Of a DNA stretch of 64,000 nucleotides, positions 56,760 through 64,000 are shown piece by piece. The translations under genes and the position numbers were made by a program. Under the pieces are notes generated by a model that did not search any database, was not told where the DNA came from, and was given only the letters and a program-made list of their open reading frames with translations. The stretch comes from Thalassospira xianhensis MCCC 1A02616 (GTDB lineage Bacteria > Pseudomonadota > Alphaproteobacteria > Rhodospirillales > Thalassospiraceae), in contig NZ_JPWA01000003.1 of assembly GCF_003326475.1 (NCBI RefSeq), forward strand, positions 1-64,000, written 5' to 3'. Each line of letters starts with the position of its first letter. The stretch's first letter is position 1.

Positions 56760-56793
56760 AACGGCCCCGGCAAGCGAGTCGTACAGGGCCGTT
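56760..56793. terminator. Bidirectional terminator between holA and parB
   Basis: Arms AACGGCCC and GGGCCGTT with an 18-base centre; A/T-rich on both flanks. Confidence 0.65.
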
Positions 56794-56822
56794 AACGTGA
56801 ATGGAATATCGATAAAACCTAG

Positions 56823-58067
56823 TCAGCTTCCTCGCGTTTGCGCTTTCTTTTCTGCAAGATGATCGTTTTGCACAATTTCCGCATCCGACAATGTCTCAAG
56901 CACCTCTTCGCCGACTTCGTCTTGCTCGATTGGCATGTCACCTTCCGGCTCATCGGAAAATGCACTTTCGGCATCCTCATCGACGTCAAACACTATGTCG
57001 GTTGCATCGGCAATCGATTCGAGCTCGTCGGTAAGAAGATCGCCATCGCTGTCATCTTCATCATCAATGAACATCGAGTCGAATTCGTTGTCACCCTCAC
57101 TCTGTGGAACAAGCGGATCGTTATCATCGGAGCTTTGTGCCGTTTCGCCTAACCGTCCCTGACTAAGCCGTTTCAGAATATCGTCAAGTTGCTCCAGCGT
57201 TTCATACCGGACAGAAATTTTACCCCCCGCACCATCAAAGTCGATATTCACCGCCAACCCCAACATATTGCTAAGGTCGCGCTCCAAAGCCACTGTATCT
57301 GGATCTTTTTCGAGCCCACGTGCCGATGAAGACTTCTTCTGGCGCGCAGTTTTACCGCCGTCAGTCTTCACCAGTTTTTCGGTCTGGCGGACGTTCAGGC
57401 CCTTCTTGACTATCTGACTCGCCAGCTCGACCGCATTATCCGCCCCCAAAAGCGCACGCGCATGACCAGGGCTTAACACCCGGTCCGACAACATCTGTTT
57501 GATCGGTGCTGGCAGGGTCAACAAACGCAGGCTGTTGGCAATATGACTACGGCTTTTGCCGAGCGCCTGGGCCAGTGCTTCCTGAGTATGCGAGAAATCG
57601 CTCATCAGGCGGTTATACCCCTCGGATTCCTCAAGTGGCGACAGGTCCTGCCGCTGCAAATTTTCGATCAGGGCAATCTCGGCGGTTTCCCGGTCGTCAA
57701 AATCACGCACCAGAACCGGCACTTCGTGCAATTGTGCCCGCTGTGCCGCGCGCCAGCGCCGCTCGCCAGCGATGATTTCATATGTGGTTTCACCCGTAGA
57801 GGACGCTCGCACCAGAATCGGCTGAATAATACCCTTCTGGCGAATCGAAGCGGCCAGATCGTCAATCGCTTCATCATCAAAATTGCTACGCGGCTGAAAT
57901 GGCGAAGGCTTCAGATCAGTAATGGCAATCAGCTGTGTAGTACCGCCCGGCCCCGGATGAGCAATGGCCTCGTTACCGCCGGCAACCGCTGCGCCGACAT
58001 CCTCGTCTTCCTCGCCCAGCAGGGCCGAAAGTCCACGTCCCAAACCGCGCTTCTTTGCCTCGCTCAT
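56823..58067 (-). CDS. parB: Chromosome-partitioning protein ParB with acidic C-terminal tail
   Basis: Binds parS and spreads as a CTP-dependent clamp to segregate the origin region. 414 residues. N-terminal ParA-interacting peptide (KKRGLGRGLSALLGEED), CTP-binding ParB/Srx domain (PFQPRSNFDDEAIDDLAASI; GERRWRAAQRA, about 102-112), ENLQRQDLSPLEE, the parS-binding helix-turn-helix (TQEALAQALGKSRSHIANSL), and the dimerisation domain (GKISVRYETLEQLDDILKRL). This part ends near residue 302. The last 113 residues are an extra tail with about 39 Asp/Glu and only four Lys/Arg. Confidence 0.95.
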   Translation of the reverse strand: MSEAKKRGLGRGLSALLGEEDEDVGAAVAGGNEAIAHPGPGGTTQLIAITDLKPSPFQPRSNFDDEAIDDLAASIRQKGIIQPILVRASSTGETTYEIIAGERRWRAAQRAQLHEVPVLVRDFDDRETAEIALIENLQRQDLSPLEESEGYNRLMSDFSHTQEALAQALGKSRSHIANSLRLLTLPAPIKQMLSDRVLSPGHARALLGADNAVELASQIVKKGLNVRQTEKLVKTDGGKTARQKKSSSARGLEKDPDTVALERDLSNMLGLAVNIDFDGAGGKISVRYETLEQLDDILKRLSQGRLGETAQSSDDNDPLVPQSEGDNEFDSMFIDDEDDSDGDLLTDELESIADATDIVFDVDEDAESAFSDEPEGDMPIEQDEVGEEVLETLSDAEIVQNDHLAEKKAQTRGS

Positions 58068-58888
58068 GCCTTCACCCCTTCGCGTTTCAGAACTTCGCTT
58101 GCCAGATTAAGATATGCCCGTGACCCCGGACATTTCATGTCATAAACCAGCACCGGCGTTCCATGACTCGGCGCCTCGGACACACGAACATTCCGCGGGA
58201 TCACCGTGCGGTAAACGACATCACCGAAATAATCGCGCACGTCATTGGCAACCTGTGCAGACAGATTATTGCGTTTGTCATACATCGTCAAAACGATGCC
58301 CTGGATTTCGAGCGCCGGATTAAACGCCTTTTTTACCCGCTTGATAGTCCGCACCAGGTGGCTGATCCCTTCAAGGGCAAAGAATTCGCACTGCAACGGC
58401 ACCAATACCGCATCACTCGCCACCAGCGCATTCAGCGTCAGCAACCCAAGCGACGGCGGACAATCAATCAGTACATAATCAACATCATGAGGCAAGCGAC
58501 CCAGCGATTCTTTAAGCTGCATTTCGCGGCGGTCAAAATCGACCAGTTCAATCTCCGCCCCCGACAAATCCATACCTGACGGCACGATGCTCAACCGCGG
58601 TATGGCGGTCGGCTTACGCGCTTCTTCCAGCGTATTGCCATTGATCAACACGTCATAGGAACTGATCTGCCGTTCCGACGGACGCAGGCCTAATCCTGTA
58701 CTGGCATTGCCCTGCGGATCAAGATCGACGATCAGAACCCGCTGGTTTACAGCCGCCAGCGCGGTCGCCAGATTGATTGTGGTCGTGGTCTTGCCGACCC
58801 CGCCCTTCTGATTGGCAACGGCAATGATCCGCGGCCGGTGACCGGCCTCGGAAGAGATTGAAAGCGGCAGATCAATAACGTCGGTCAC
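58064..58888 (-). CDS. parA: Chromosome-partitioning ATPase ParA
   Basis: Deviant-Walker ATPase that moves ParB-parS complexes. 274 residues. Walker A KGGVGKTTT (28-36), Walker A' LIVDLDPQGNASTGLGLRP, Walker B DYVLIDCPPSLGLLTLNAL, and VRTIKRVKKAFNPALEIQGI. Overlaps parB by four bases and rsmG by four bases, so rsmG-parA-parB is one coupled operon. Confidence 0.97.
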   Translation of the reverse strand: MTDVIDLPLSISSEAGHRPRIIAVANQKGGVGKTTTTINLATALAAVNQRVLIVDLDPQGNASTGLGLRPSERQISSYDVLINGNTLEEARKPTAIPRLSIVPSGMDLSGAEIELVDFDRREMQLKESLGRLPHDVDYVLIDCPPSLGLLTLNALVASDAVLVPLQCEFFALEGISHLVRTIKRVKKAFNPALEIQGIVLTMYDKRNNLSAQVANDVRDYFGDVVYRTVIPRNVRVSEAPSHGTPVLVYDMKCPGSRAYLNLASEVLKREGVKA

Positions 58889-59520
58889 CGGTCAACTCCT
58901 TGCAAAATCATCACCACGCCTTCGGGATCGACCAGACTGGCATGGGTGGTTACAGTGAATGTCCAACCGGCCGCACGTGCTTCGGCCAGCTCGTCCTCAA
59001 AGGCACGTCCCTTTAGCAATACATAATGCCCGCCCGGTTTCAGATGACGCTGACCAAGTTCCAGAAGCTTTGGCAGTGGCGCAAACGCACGGGCCGTAAT
59101 AACGTCCGCTTCACGCGGTGCAGCGGTTTCGATCCGTTCGCGGGCAATCTTCGTCTGACCCAGCACACCACAAACCCGCGCCGCTTCCAGCAAAAACACG
59201 GTTTTCTTGGTGTTTGATTCCATCAAGGTCACGTCATTGGCACCCAAAATCGCCAAAACGATTCCCGGGAACCCTGCCCCGGAGCCAAAATCAACGATCT
59301 TCCCGCTGCCCGCCACATCATTCAGTGATGGCCAAAGCTGCGCTGAATCCTGCAAATGGCGCGTCCAGACGTCATCTGCCGTGCTGGCACCAACGATATT
59401 GATCCTTGGTTGCCATTTGACAACAAGATCAGCATAAAGGCTGAGCCGATCCAATGTTTCACGTGAAACATTCAAATCGGTCTCAAACCATGTTTTTACG
59501 GGTTCTGAAATGGATTGCAT
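58885..59520 (-). CDS. rsmG: 16S rRNA (guanine527-N7)-methyltransferase RsmG
   Basis: Methylates G527 of 16S rRNA with SAM. 211 residues: SAM-binding GKIVDFGSGAGFPGIVLAIL (about residues 72-91), the TLMESNTKKTVFLLEAARVC stretch, and ITARAFAPLPKLLELG. The ATG at 59520 (MQSISEPVKTW) is used; a longer frame to 59709 would read through the second parS site and has no homology. A parS site lies inside the coding part (residues about 17-22, NVSRET). Confidence 0.95.
   Translation of the reverse strand: MQSISEPVKTWFETDLNVSRETLDRLSLYADLVVKWQPRINIVGASTADDVWTRHLQDSAQLWPSLNDVAGSGKIVDFGSGAGFPGIVLAILGANDVTLMESNTKKTVFLLEAARVCGVLGQTKIARERIETAAPREADVITARAFAPLPKLLELGQRHLKPGGHYVLLKGRAFEDELAEARAAGWTFTVTTHASLVDPEGVVMILQGVDR
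59455..59470. promoter_or_regulatory. parS site 1 (inside rsmG)
   Basis: TGTTTCACGTGAAACA, a perfect 16-base palindrome identical to the consensus bacterial parS bound by ParB. Confidence 0.95.
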
Positions 59521-59623
59521 GTTCGAGTTATAATCCGCGTTAACGAATCGCACCAGACTTGATTTTTCTAACAAACACTTTTCCCCGCGTCGAAAACGGA
59601 AAACTTTGGCAAAAGAACGGAAA

Positions 59624-59639
59624 TGTTTCACGTGAAACA
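59624..59639. promoter_or_regulatory. parS site 2 (upstream of rsmG)
   Basis: Second exact TGTTTCACGTGAAACA, 169 bases from the first, between rsmG and the mnmG terminator. Confidence 0.95.
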
Positions 59640-59659
59640 TTTCACCGGCTTCAACAGAC

Positions 59660-59692
59660 AATAAAAAAGCAGCACACATATATGTGTGCTGC
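59660..59692 (-). terminator. Terminator of mnmG
   Basis: A 24-base perfect palindrome (arm GCAGCACACATA and its complement, 59669-59692), followed on the minus strand by TTTTTTATTGT. It separates mnmG from rsmG-parAB. Confidence 0.9.
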
Positions 59693-59729
59693 CCTAACCT
59701 TATGACCAACCCAATTGTCTGATAGAGTC

Positions 59730-61628
59730 TCAGGCGCTACGAACAATCTTGTGCTTGTGGCTTTTGATATGACCAAGTAAAGCGGTCACTGCCGCCGGAG
59801 TCACGCCCGGAATACGTGATGCCGCACCGATGGTTTCAGGCTGAATTTCTTTGAGCTTCAACCGGATTTCCGCCGACAGGCTACCAACGCTGTCGAAGTC
59901 AAGATCGCGCGGCAGGCGCAATTCCTCGTCCCGACGGAAGGCCGCAACATCGGCCGACTGTCGTTCGAGGTAACCTTTATACTGAGCATCAATTGACACC
60001 TGTTCGCGGATTTCCGGAGTAATTTCCGAAAGCTGCGGCCAGACACGAGTGAGCGTATCGAAATCAATATCCGGATACGCCAACAGATCATAGGCAGATC
60101 GCCGCACCCCATCCTGATTGATCTTGATATCGTGCTTGGCAAGGCCGTTCGGCGTTTCGGTCAGGTCGGAAACCGTCCGCTTGGCTACTTCTAGGGCAAG
60201 TTTCTTATCACCCCAAACATGCGCACGATGCGAGGCAACACAACCAATTTCAAGACCTCGATCCGTCAAACGTTGATCGGCGTTATCGGCCCGCAGCATC
60301 AGGCGATACTCGGCGCGCGACGTAAACATACGATAGGGTTCGCGCGTACCCAGCGTCACAAGATCATCAATCATCACTCCGATATAGGCATCCGCACGAT
60401 CCAGAACAAACTCGTGATCAATCGCCCCTGCGGTACTGCTCGCAACCAATGCCGCATTGATACCGGCAACAAGTCCCTGCCCAGCAGCTTCTTCATAACC
60501 GGTCGTACCATTGATCTGCCCGGCAAAGAACAGCGCACCGACTTTCTTGGTTTCCAGCGTATGGCGCAGCTCGCGCGGATCAACGAAATCATATTCGACG
60601 GCATAGCCAGGGCGGAAAATCTCGACCTTCTCAAGCCCCGGGATAGTGGCGAGCATCGCAAGCTGAACTTCCTCAGGCAATGAGGTCGAAATACCGTTCG
60701 GATAAACCGTCGGATCATCAAGCCCTTCCGGCTCCAGGAAAATCTGGTGCTGATTTTTTTCGGCGAAACGCACGACCTTGTCTTCGATGGACGGACAATA
60801 ACGCGGGCCGCTGCTTTTGATCTGGCCGCTATACATCGGTGCGCGATGCAAGTTGGCACGGATAATTTCGTGCGTCGCCTCGGTCGTCCAAGTCATATGA
60901 CACGGGATTTGCGAGACGGTAATTTCGCTGTTCAGGAATGAAAACGGATCTGGCGGATTATCCCCCGGCTGTTCCTGCAGGCTCGCCCAATCAATAGTGC
61001 GACCATCAAGCCGTGCCGGGGTACCGGTTTTCAGGCGCCCCAAACGGAAGCCGAATTTTTCCAGTGTTTCCGAAAGACCAAGTGCCGGAGCATCGCCGAT
61101 GCGGCCCGCCGGTGTGGTTTTTTCGCCAATATGAATAAGACCGCGCAGGAACGTGCCCGTTGTCAGAACCACCGCGCCGGCGTCATATTCGCGCCCGTCT
61201 TCGGTGATGATACCAGTCACGCGGTTGTCACCGCCTTCGGCAATTTTAAGGTCGTGAACTGCACCTTCGATGATCGTTAAGTTTTCCTGATGAGCCAAAA
61301 TGTCCTGCACGGCTTCGCGATAAAGCTTGCGATCTGCCTGGGCCCGCGGGCCACGCACAGCCGGCCCCTTGGACCGGTTAAGCATCCGGAACTGAATACC
61401 GGCACGGTCAATCGCACGCCCCATCACACCGTCAAGCGCGTCGACCTCCCGGACCATATGTCCCTTGCCAAGCCCGCCAATTGCCGGATTGCACGACATT
61501 TCGCCAATGCGATCAGCTCGATGTGTGACCAGAGCCGTTTTCGCCCCCATACGCGCAGCCGCAGCCGCGGCCTCGCAGCCAGCATGACCACCACCAACAA
61601 CAATCACATCAAAACGGTTATCCGACAT
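59730..61628 (-). CDS. mnmG: tRNA uridine-5-carboxymethylaminomethyl modification enzyme MnmG
   Basis: With MnmE, makes cmnm5U34 in tRNAs using FAD, NADH and 5,10-methylene-THF. 632 residues. FAD-binding [19 protein letters not shown] (about 10-28), [20 protein letters not shown], then [13 protein letters not shown] and [12 protein letters not shown], and a helical C-terminal domain that binds MnmE. ATG at 61628 has GAGGAA six bases upstream; 39 more open codons upstream are not used. Confidence 0.97.
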   Translation of the reverse strand: MSDNRFDVIVVGGGHAGCEAAAAAARMGAKTALVTHRADRIGEMSCNPAIGGLGKGHMVREVDALDGVMGRAIDRAGIQFRMLNRSKGPAVRGPRAQADRKLYREAVQDILAHQENLTIIEGAVHDLKIAEGGDNRVTGIITEDGREYDAGAVVLTTGTFLRGLIHIGEKTTPAGRIGDAPALGLSETLEKFGFRLGRLKTGTPARLDGRTIDWASLQEQPGDNPPDPFSFLNSEITVSQIPCHMTWTTEATHEIIRANLHRAPMYSGQIKSSGPRYCPSIEDKVVRFAEKNQHQIFLEPEGLDDPTVYPNGISTSLPEEVQLAMLATIPGLEKVEIFRPGYAVEYDFVDPRELRHTLETKKVGALFFAGQINGTTGYEEAAGQGLVAGINAALVASSTAGAIDHEFVLDRADAYIGVMIDDLVTLGTREPYRMFTSRAEYRLMLRADNADQRLTDRGLEIGCVASHRAHVWGDKKLALEVAKRTVSDLTETPNGLAKHDIKINQDGVRRSAYDLLAYPDIDFDTLTRVWPQLSEITPEIREQVSIDAQYKGYLERQSADVAAFRRDEELRLPRDLDFDSVGSLSAEIRLKLKEIQPETIGAASRIPGVTPAAVTALLGHIKSHKHKIVRSA

Positions 61629-61745
61629 CGAATTCCTCGTTGACTTCCTTGATCGCGCAAAAGCCACAACATCCGGCCAAAGCCACACAGCTTGCGCGTC
61701 TTGTTCAGGTCTTAATTCACAATCACGCGCCATCGACAGGGCCAA

Positions 61746-61761
61746 TGTTTCACGTGAAACA
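61746..61761. promoter_or_regulatory. parS site 3 (between mnmG and mnmE)
   Basis: Third exact TGTTTCACGTGAAACA, in the 146-base gap upstream of mnmG, 2.1 kb from site 2. Confidence 0.95.
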
Positions 61762-61774
61762 ATTTCAGATAATC

Positions 61775-63184
61775 TTATTTGCCAATACAGAAGTCGCCGA
61801 AGATAATATCAAGCAGGTCTTCCACATCGACGCGTCCGGTGATCTTGCCGATTTCACGCACGGCGAGGCGAATATCCTCGGCCGCCAGTTCGGCAATATC
61901 AGTCTGCAATCCGCGATCCAGATGATCACTGGCACGTTCAAGTGCCTGGCGGTGCCGCAGCCGTGTCAGGGGTACCGGTCCCGCAAAATCGAGCCCCTCT
62001 TTTACGCGAGTCTCCAGCAGTTGCAAGAGGCTTTCCATCCCCTGCCCGGTCATGGCCGATATGGGCAAAACGGGAAGCTCAAGCTGATCAGCACCTGCCG
62101 ATTGCCCGGACCAGACCGCCGGAACATTGCCGGCATCCGTCCCGTCAACCTTGTTGATCAACAGGATCGTATTACGGTCTATCAGTCGCGCGGTCTCTGC
62201 ATCAATGCGCGGCCAATCGCCCCGATCCACCACAACAAGGCGCAGATCGGCATCCTCTGCCCGCGCCGTTGCGCGTCGGACCCCTTCGGTTTCGATCACA
62301 TCGCCGCTTTCGCGAAGGCCAGCGGTATCCACCATGGTGACCGGAAAACCACCAAGATCAAGATGAACCTCGATCATATCGCGGGTGGTACCGGCAATCT
62401 CGGACACAATCGCCGCATCGCGCCGTGCCAGCCGGTTCAGAAGGCTCGATTTCCCGGCATTGGGCGCGCCCAGGATCACAATCTGGAATCCTTCGCGCAA
62501 CCGTTCACCACGACGATTATCGGCCAGATGCCTCGTCATTTCGCCGTGAACATATGCCAAATCACCACGCACTACTGGTACAATGCCGCCGGGCAAATCT
62601 TCGTCGGGGAAATCAATATCGGCCTCGATATAGGCCAATGCCTTCATCAAACGCGCGCGCCAGTCTTCGTAAAGCGCACCCAACTCACCCGCCATCTGTC
62701 GCACGGCCTGCCTGCGCTGGGCGGCGGTTTCGGCGTCAATCAGATCGGCAATGCCTTCGGCGGCTGTCAGATCCATCTTGCCGTTTTCAAAGGCACGTCT
62801 GGTATATTCCCCCGGTTCCGCAATGCGCAGACCGGGCTGTGCGGCCAGACATTCCAGAACGCCATCAATTACTGCCCGCCCGCCATGAGTATGAAGCTCG
62901 ACAACATCCTCGCCGGTAAAGCTGGCTGGTCCGGCAAAATAGATCGCCACTGCATCGTCAAGCCGCTCGTCCGTTTTCGGATCGCGGATCGGGGCATAGA
63001 TCGCATGGCGCGCCTTTGGTAGGTTATCGCGGCCCAGAAGCGCGCGCAATGTCGCCCCGGCCATTGGCCCGGATAACCGGATTACCGCAACCCCGGCCCG
63101 CCCGGCGCCGCTGGAAAGGGCAAAGATGGTGTCTGTCTGACTCCCTTGGATCTGGGGTCCATCGTTGGTCACGTTAATTGTCAT
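61775..63184 (-). CDS. mnmE: tRNA modification GTPase MnmE
   Basis: GTPase partner of MnmG. 469 residues: N-terminal folate-binding domain ([20 protein letters not shown]), a helical domain, the inserted G domain with Walker [10 protein letters not shown] (239-247), switch Dxx[10 protein letters not shown], and NKVD; C-terminal Cys-Ile-Gly-Lys, with the conserved catalytic cysteine. Start at the ATG at 63184. The gene is divergent from nothing and reads toward mnmG. Confidence 0.97.
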   Translation of the reverse strand: MTINVTNDGPQIQGSQTDTIFALSSGAGRAGVAVIRLSGPMAGATLRALLGRDNLPKARHAIYAPIRDPKTDERLDDAVAIYFAGPASFTGEDVVELHTHGGRAVIDGVLECLAAQPGLRIAEPGEYTRRAFENGKMDLTAAEGIADLIDAETAAQRRQAVRQMAGELGALYEDWRARLMKALAYIEADIDFPDEDLPGGIVPVVRGDLAYVHGEMTRHLADNRRGERLREGFQIVILGAPNAGKSSLLNRLARRDAAIVSEIAGTTRDMIEVHLDLGGFPVTMVDTAGLRESGDVIETEGVRRATARAEDADLRLVVVDRGDWPRIDAETARLIDRNTILLINKVDGTDAGNVPAVWSGQSAGADQLELPVLPISAMTGQGMESLLQLLETRVKEGLDFAGPVPLTRLRHRQALERASDHLDRGLQTDIAELAAEDIRLAVREIGKITGRVDVEDLLDIIFGDFCIGK

Positions 63185-63488
63185 CCGTCCTGCTATCTCA
63201 CGCCATCTGAAGGAAAATGTTTCTGGCTGTCCATATCGGTCAGCATACCGAACAGGTCAACATATAGCTGCAATTGCAAACAGCGCTTTAAGGCCAAAAG
63301 CAGCATGTCACTACCTTTCTGACCACCAAGTTATGTTCGCGGAGATCGGTATAGTTTGTTTAACTGAACTTAGACGGGCATAGACAGGTATACTCAGCCC
63401 TTATTGCCTGAAAACACAAAAACGGCCCGTGTAGGAGCCGTTTGGAGTGATCGTCCTATTGATGGTGGTGCGCATCACGCCTGCACGC
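63185..63488. other. Intergenic region upstream of mnmE
   Basis: 304 bases. Contains the ferredoxin terminator (63420-63443) and must hold the mnmE promoter; nothing else is recognised. Confidence 0.4.
63420..63443 (-). terminator. Terminator of the ferredoxin gene
   Basis: Arms AAACGGC and GCCGTTT with a 10-base loop, followed on the minus strand by TTGTGTTTTC. Confidence 0.75.
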
Positions 63489-63818
63489 TTACTGATCCAA
63501 GCTGAGGCGCAACCGTTCAACAACTTTTCCGCCCACCAGATGGTCATTTAGGATGGCATCAACATCTTCCATCGTCTCGTAACGATACCAAGTACCTTCG
63601 GGATAAATCACCATCACTGGCCCCAGCTCGCAACGATCAAGACATCCGGCAGTATTGATTCGGGTCATCGGCAGACCAAGTTCCTTGGCACGAACCTTCA
63701 TGTAATTGCGAAGCTTCGTCGCCCCTTTGGTATTGCAGCATCCGCGTTCGTGTCCCACGGGACGCTCGTTCTGGCATACGAAAACATGCGCCTGATAAAA
63801 ATGTGCCTCAGTGGTCAA
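63489..63818 (-). CDS. Thioredoxin-like 2Fe-2S ferredoxin
   Basis: 109 residues from the TTG at 63818, which has AAGGA eight bases upstream; the frame continues upstream but there it is a shifted reading of the neighbouring gene. Thioredoxin-like ferredoxin pattern: Cys15 in HVFVCQNERPVGHERGCC, Cys27/28, and Cys59-x3-Cys63 in GCLDRCELGPVM. The set of cysteines fits a 2Fe-2S cluster in the fold of NuoE-type and cyanobacterial-type ferredoxins. Redox partner unknown. It starts right after the DUF6489 gene, so the two are cotranscribed. Confidence 0.82.
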   Translation of the reverse strand: MTTEAHFYQAHVFVCQNERPVGHERGCCNTKGATKLRNYMKVRAKELGLPMTRINTAGCLDRCELGPVMVIYPEGTWYRYETMEDVDAILNDHLVGGKVVERLRLSLDQ

Positions 63819-63822
63819 GCTG

Positions 63823-64000
63823 TCAGTCCTTGGTGTTCTTGCCAGCGGTGTTTCCGGCAGCGTTAAACTGGCTCCAGAAGGCTTTCTGAAGCTGTTCCCA
63901 GTTCTGCATGCCCTGCGGCAGCCAGGTATTGAGCATGGTTTCGGGATCCATCGCCGCAAGATTGGCTTTCATCCGGTCCTCGATATCTTTCATCAAGGCC
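63823..64000 (-). CDS. DUF6489-like protein, C-terminal part (truncated by window edge)
   Basis: The last 58 residues of a gene that enters from the right edge. It reads MKDIEDRMKANLAAMDPETM and NTWLPQGMQNWEQLQKAFWS, then a Gly/Asn-rich tail and TGA at 63823-63825. The DPETM-x-x-TWLP and LQKAFWSQF blocks match the small alphaproteobacterial DUF6489 family by memory; its function is unknown. Five bases before the ferredoxin start. Confidence 0.65.
   Translation of the reverse strand, partial: ALMKDIEDRMKANLAAMDPETMLNTWLPQGMQNWEQLQKAFWSQFNAAGNTAGKNTKD

Noticed and set aside
61640-63022. Long plus-strand reading frame of 460 codons
   Set aside because: Antisense to mnmE with intact G-domain motifs; a frame shadow.

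Overview
The window is a contiguous piece of an alphaproteobacterial chromosome. The gene content and the order of the conserved blocks (kdsD-lptCAB-rpoN-hpf-ptsN, hemW-rdgB-rph/hrcA-grpE, DUF3576-[leuS position]-lptE-holA, mnmE-mnmG-rsmG-parA-parB) are those of Rhodospirillales-type bacteria. The family of acidic porins beginning EPIKLSVGG fits a marine Thalassospira-like organism; this taxon is an inference from style, not a database match. I see no insertion sequences, prophage or CRISPR arrays. Nearly all of the window is core chromosome, and the three perfect parS sites place it in the origin-proximal part of the chromosome.

Layout: 0.1-1.7 kb AmpG-like permease. 1.8-8.1 kb minus-strand cell-envelope and nitrogen-regulation block (kdsD, lptC, lptA, lptB, rpoN, hpf, ptsN). 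8.3-13.1 kb RNase D, a glycosyltransferase, tRNA-Leu(CAG), hemW, rdgB and rph. 13.4-15.2 kb hrcA-grpE. 15.4-23.3 kb accessory metabolism: a CobB sirtuin, an ArsR-controlled EamA/NIPSNAP/ABM cassette, a LysR/EamA divergent pair, galE and a glycosyltransferase. 23.4-29.1 kb ppa, a decayed macro-domain gene, an L,D-transpeptidase-like protein, DUF2333, Nfu, a Bax-like glucosaminidase and two paralogous small lipoproteins. 29.3-41.5 kb maeB, mutS, glnD, murJ and trpS. 41.5-48.3 kb an unknown 508-residue protein, ribA, an orphan response regulator, yggS, a thiE-like gene and a GT9 glycosyltransferase. 48.3-53.7 kb four tandem porin paralogues. 53.9-63.2 kb DUF3576, a LeuRS-like remnant, lptE, holA, parB, parA, rsmG, mnmG, mnmE with parS sites. 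63.5-64 kb a thioredoxin-like ferredoxin and a truncated DUF6489 gene.

How the parts work together: LPS export (KdsD for Kdo; LptA, LptB, LptC and LptE for transport), lipid II flipping (MurJ) and outer-membrane porins form an envelope theme. RpoN, PtsN, GlnD and Hpf form a nitrogen/energy-status theme. ParA, ParB and parS handle chromosome segregation next to tRNA-modification genes.

Most interesting: (1) a 0.5 kb non-coding gap between glnD and murJ that holds a nested multi-helix RNA-like structure followed, on the minus strand, by an intrinsic terminator, a candidate unannotated small RNA; (2) an intact 222-codon ORF in the leuS position that resembles only the KMSKS-to-anticodon-binding part of leucyl-tRNA synthetase, with the KMSKS motif lost; (3) a four-porin array in which paired palindromes overlap the -35 of two members, a second promoter type is shared by the other two, and the terminators show compensatory changes; (4) a ParB with a tail of about 113 residues rich in Asp and Glu.
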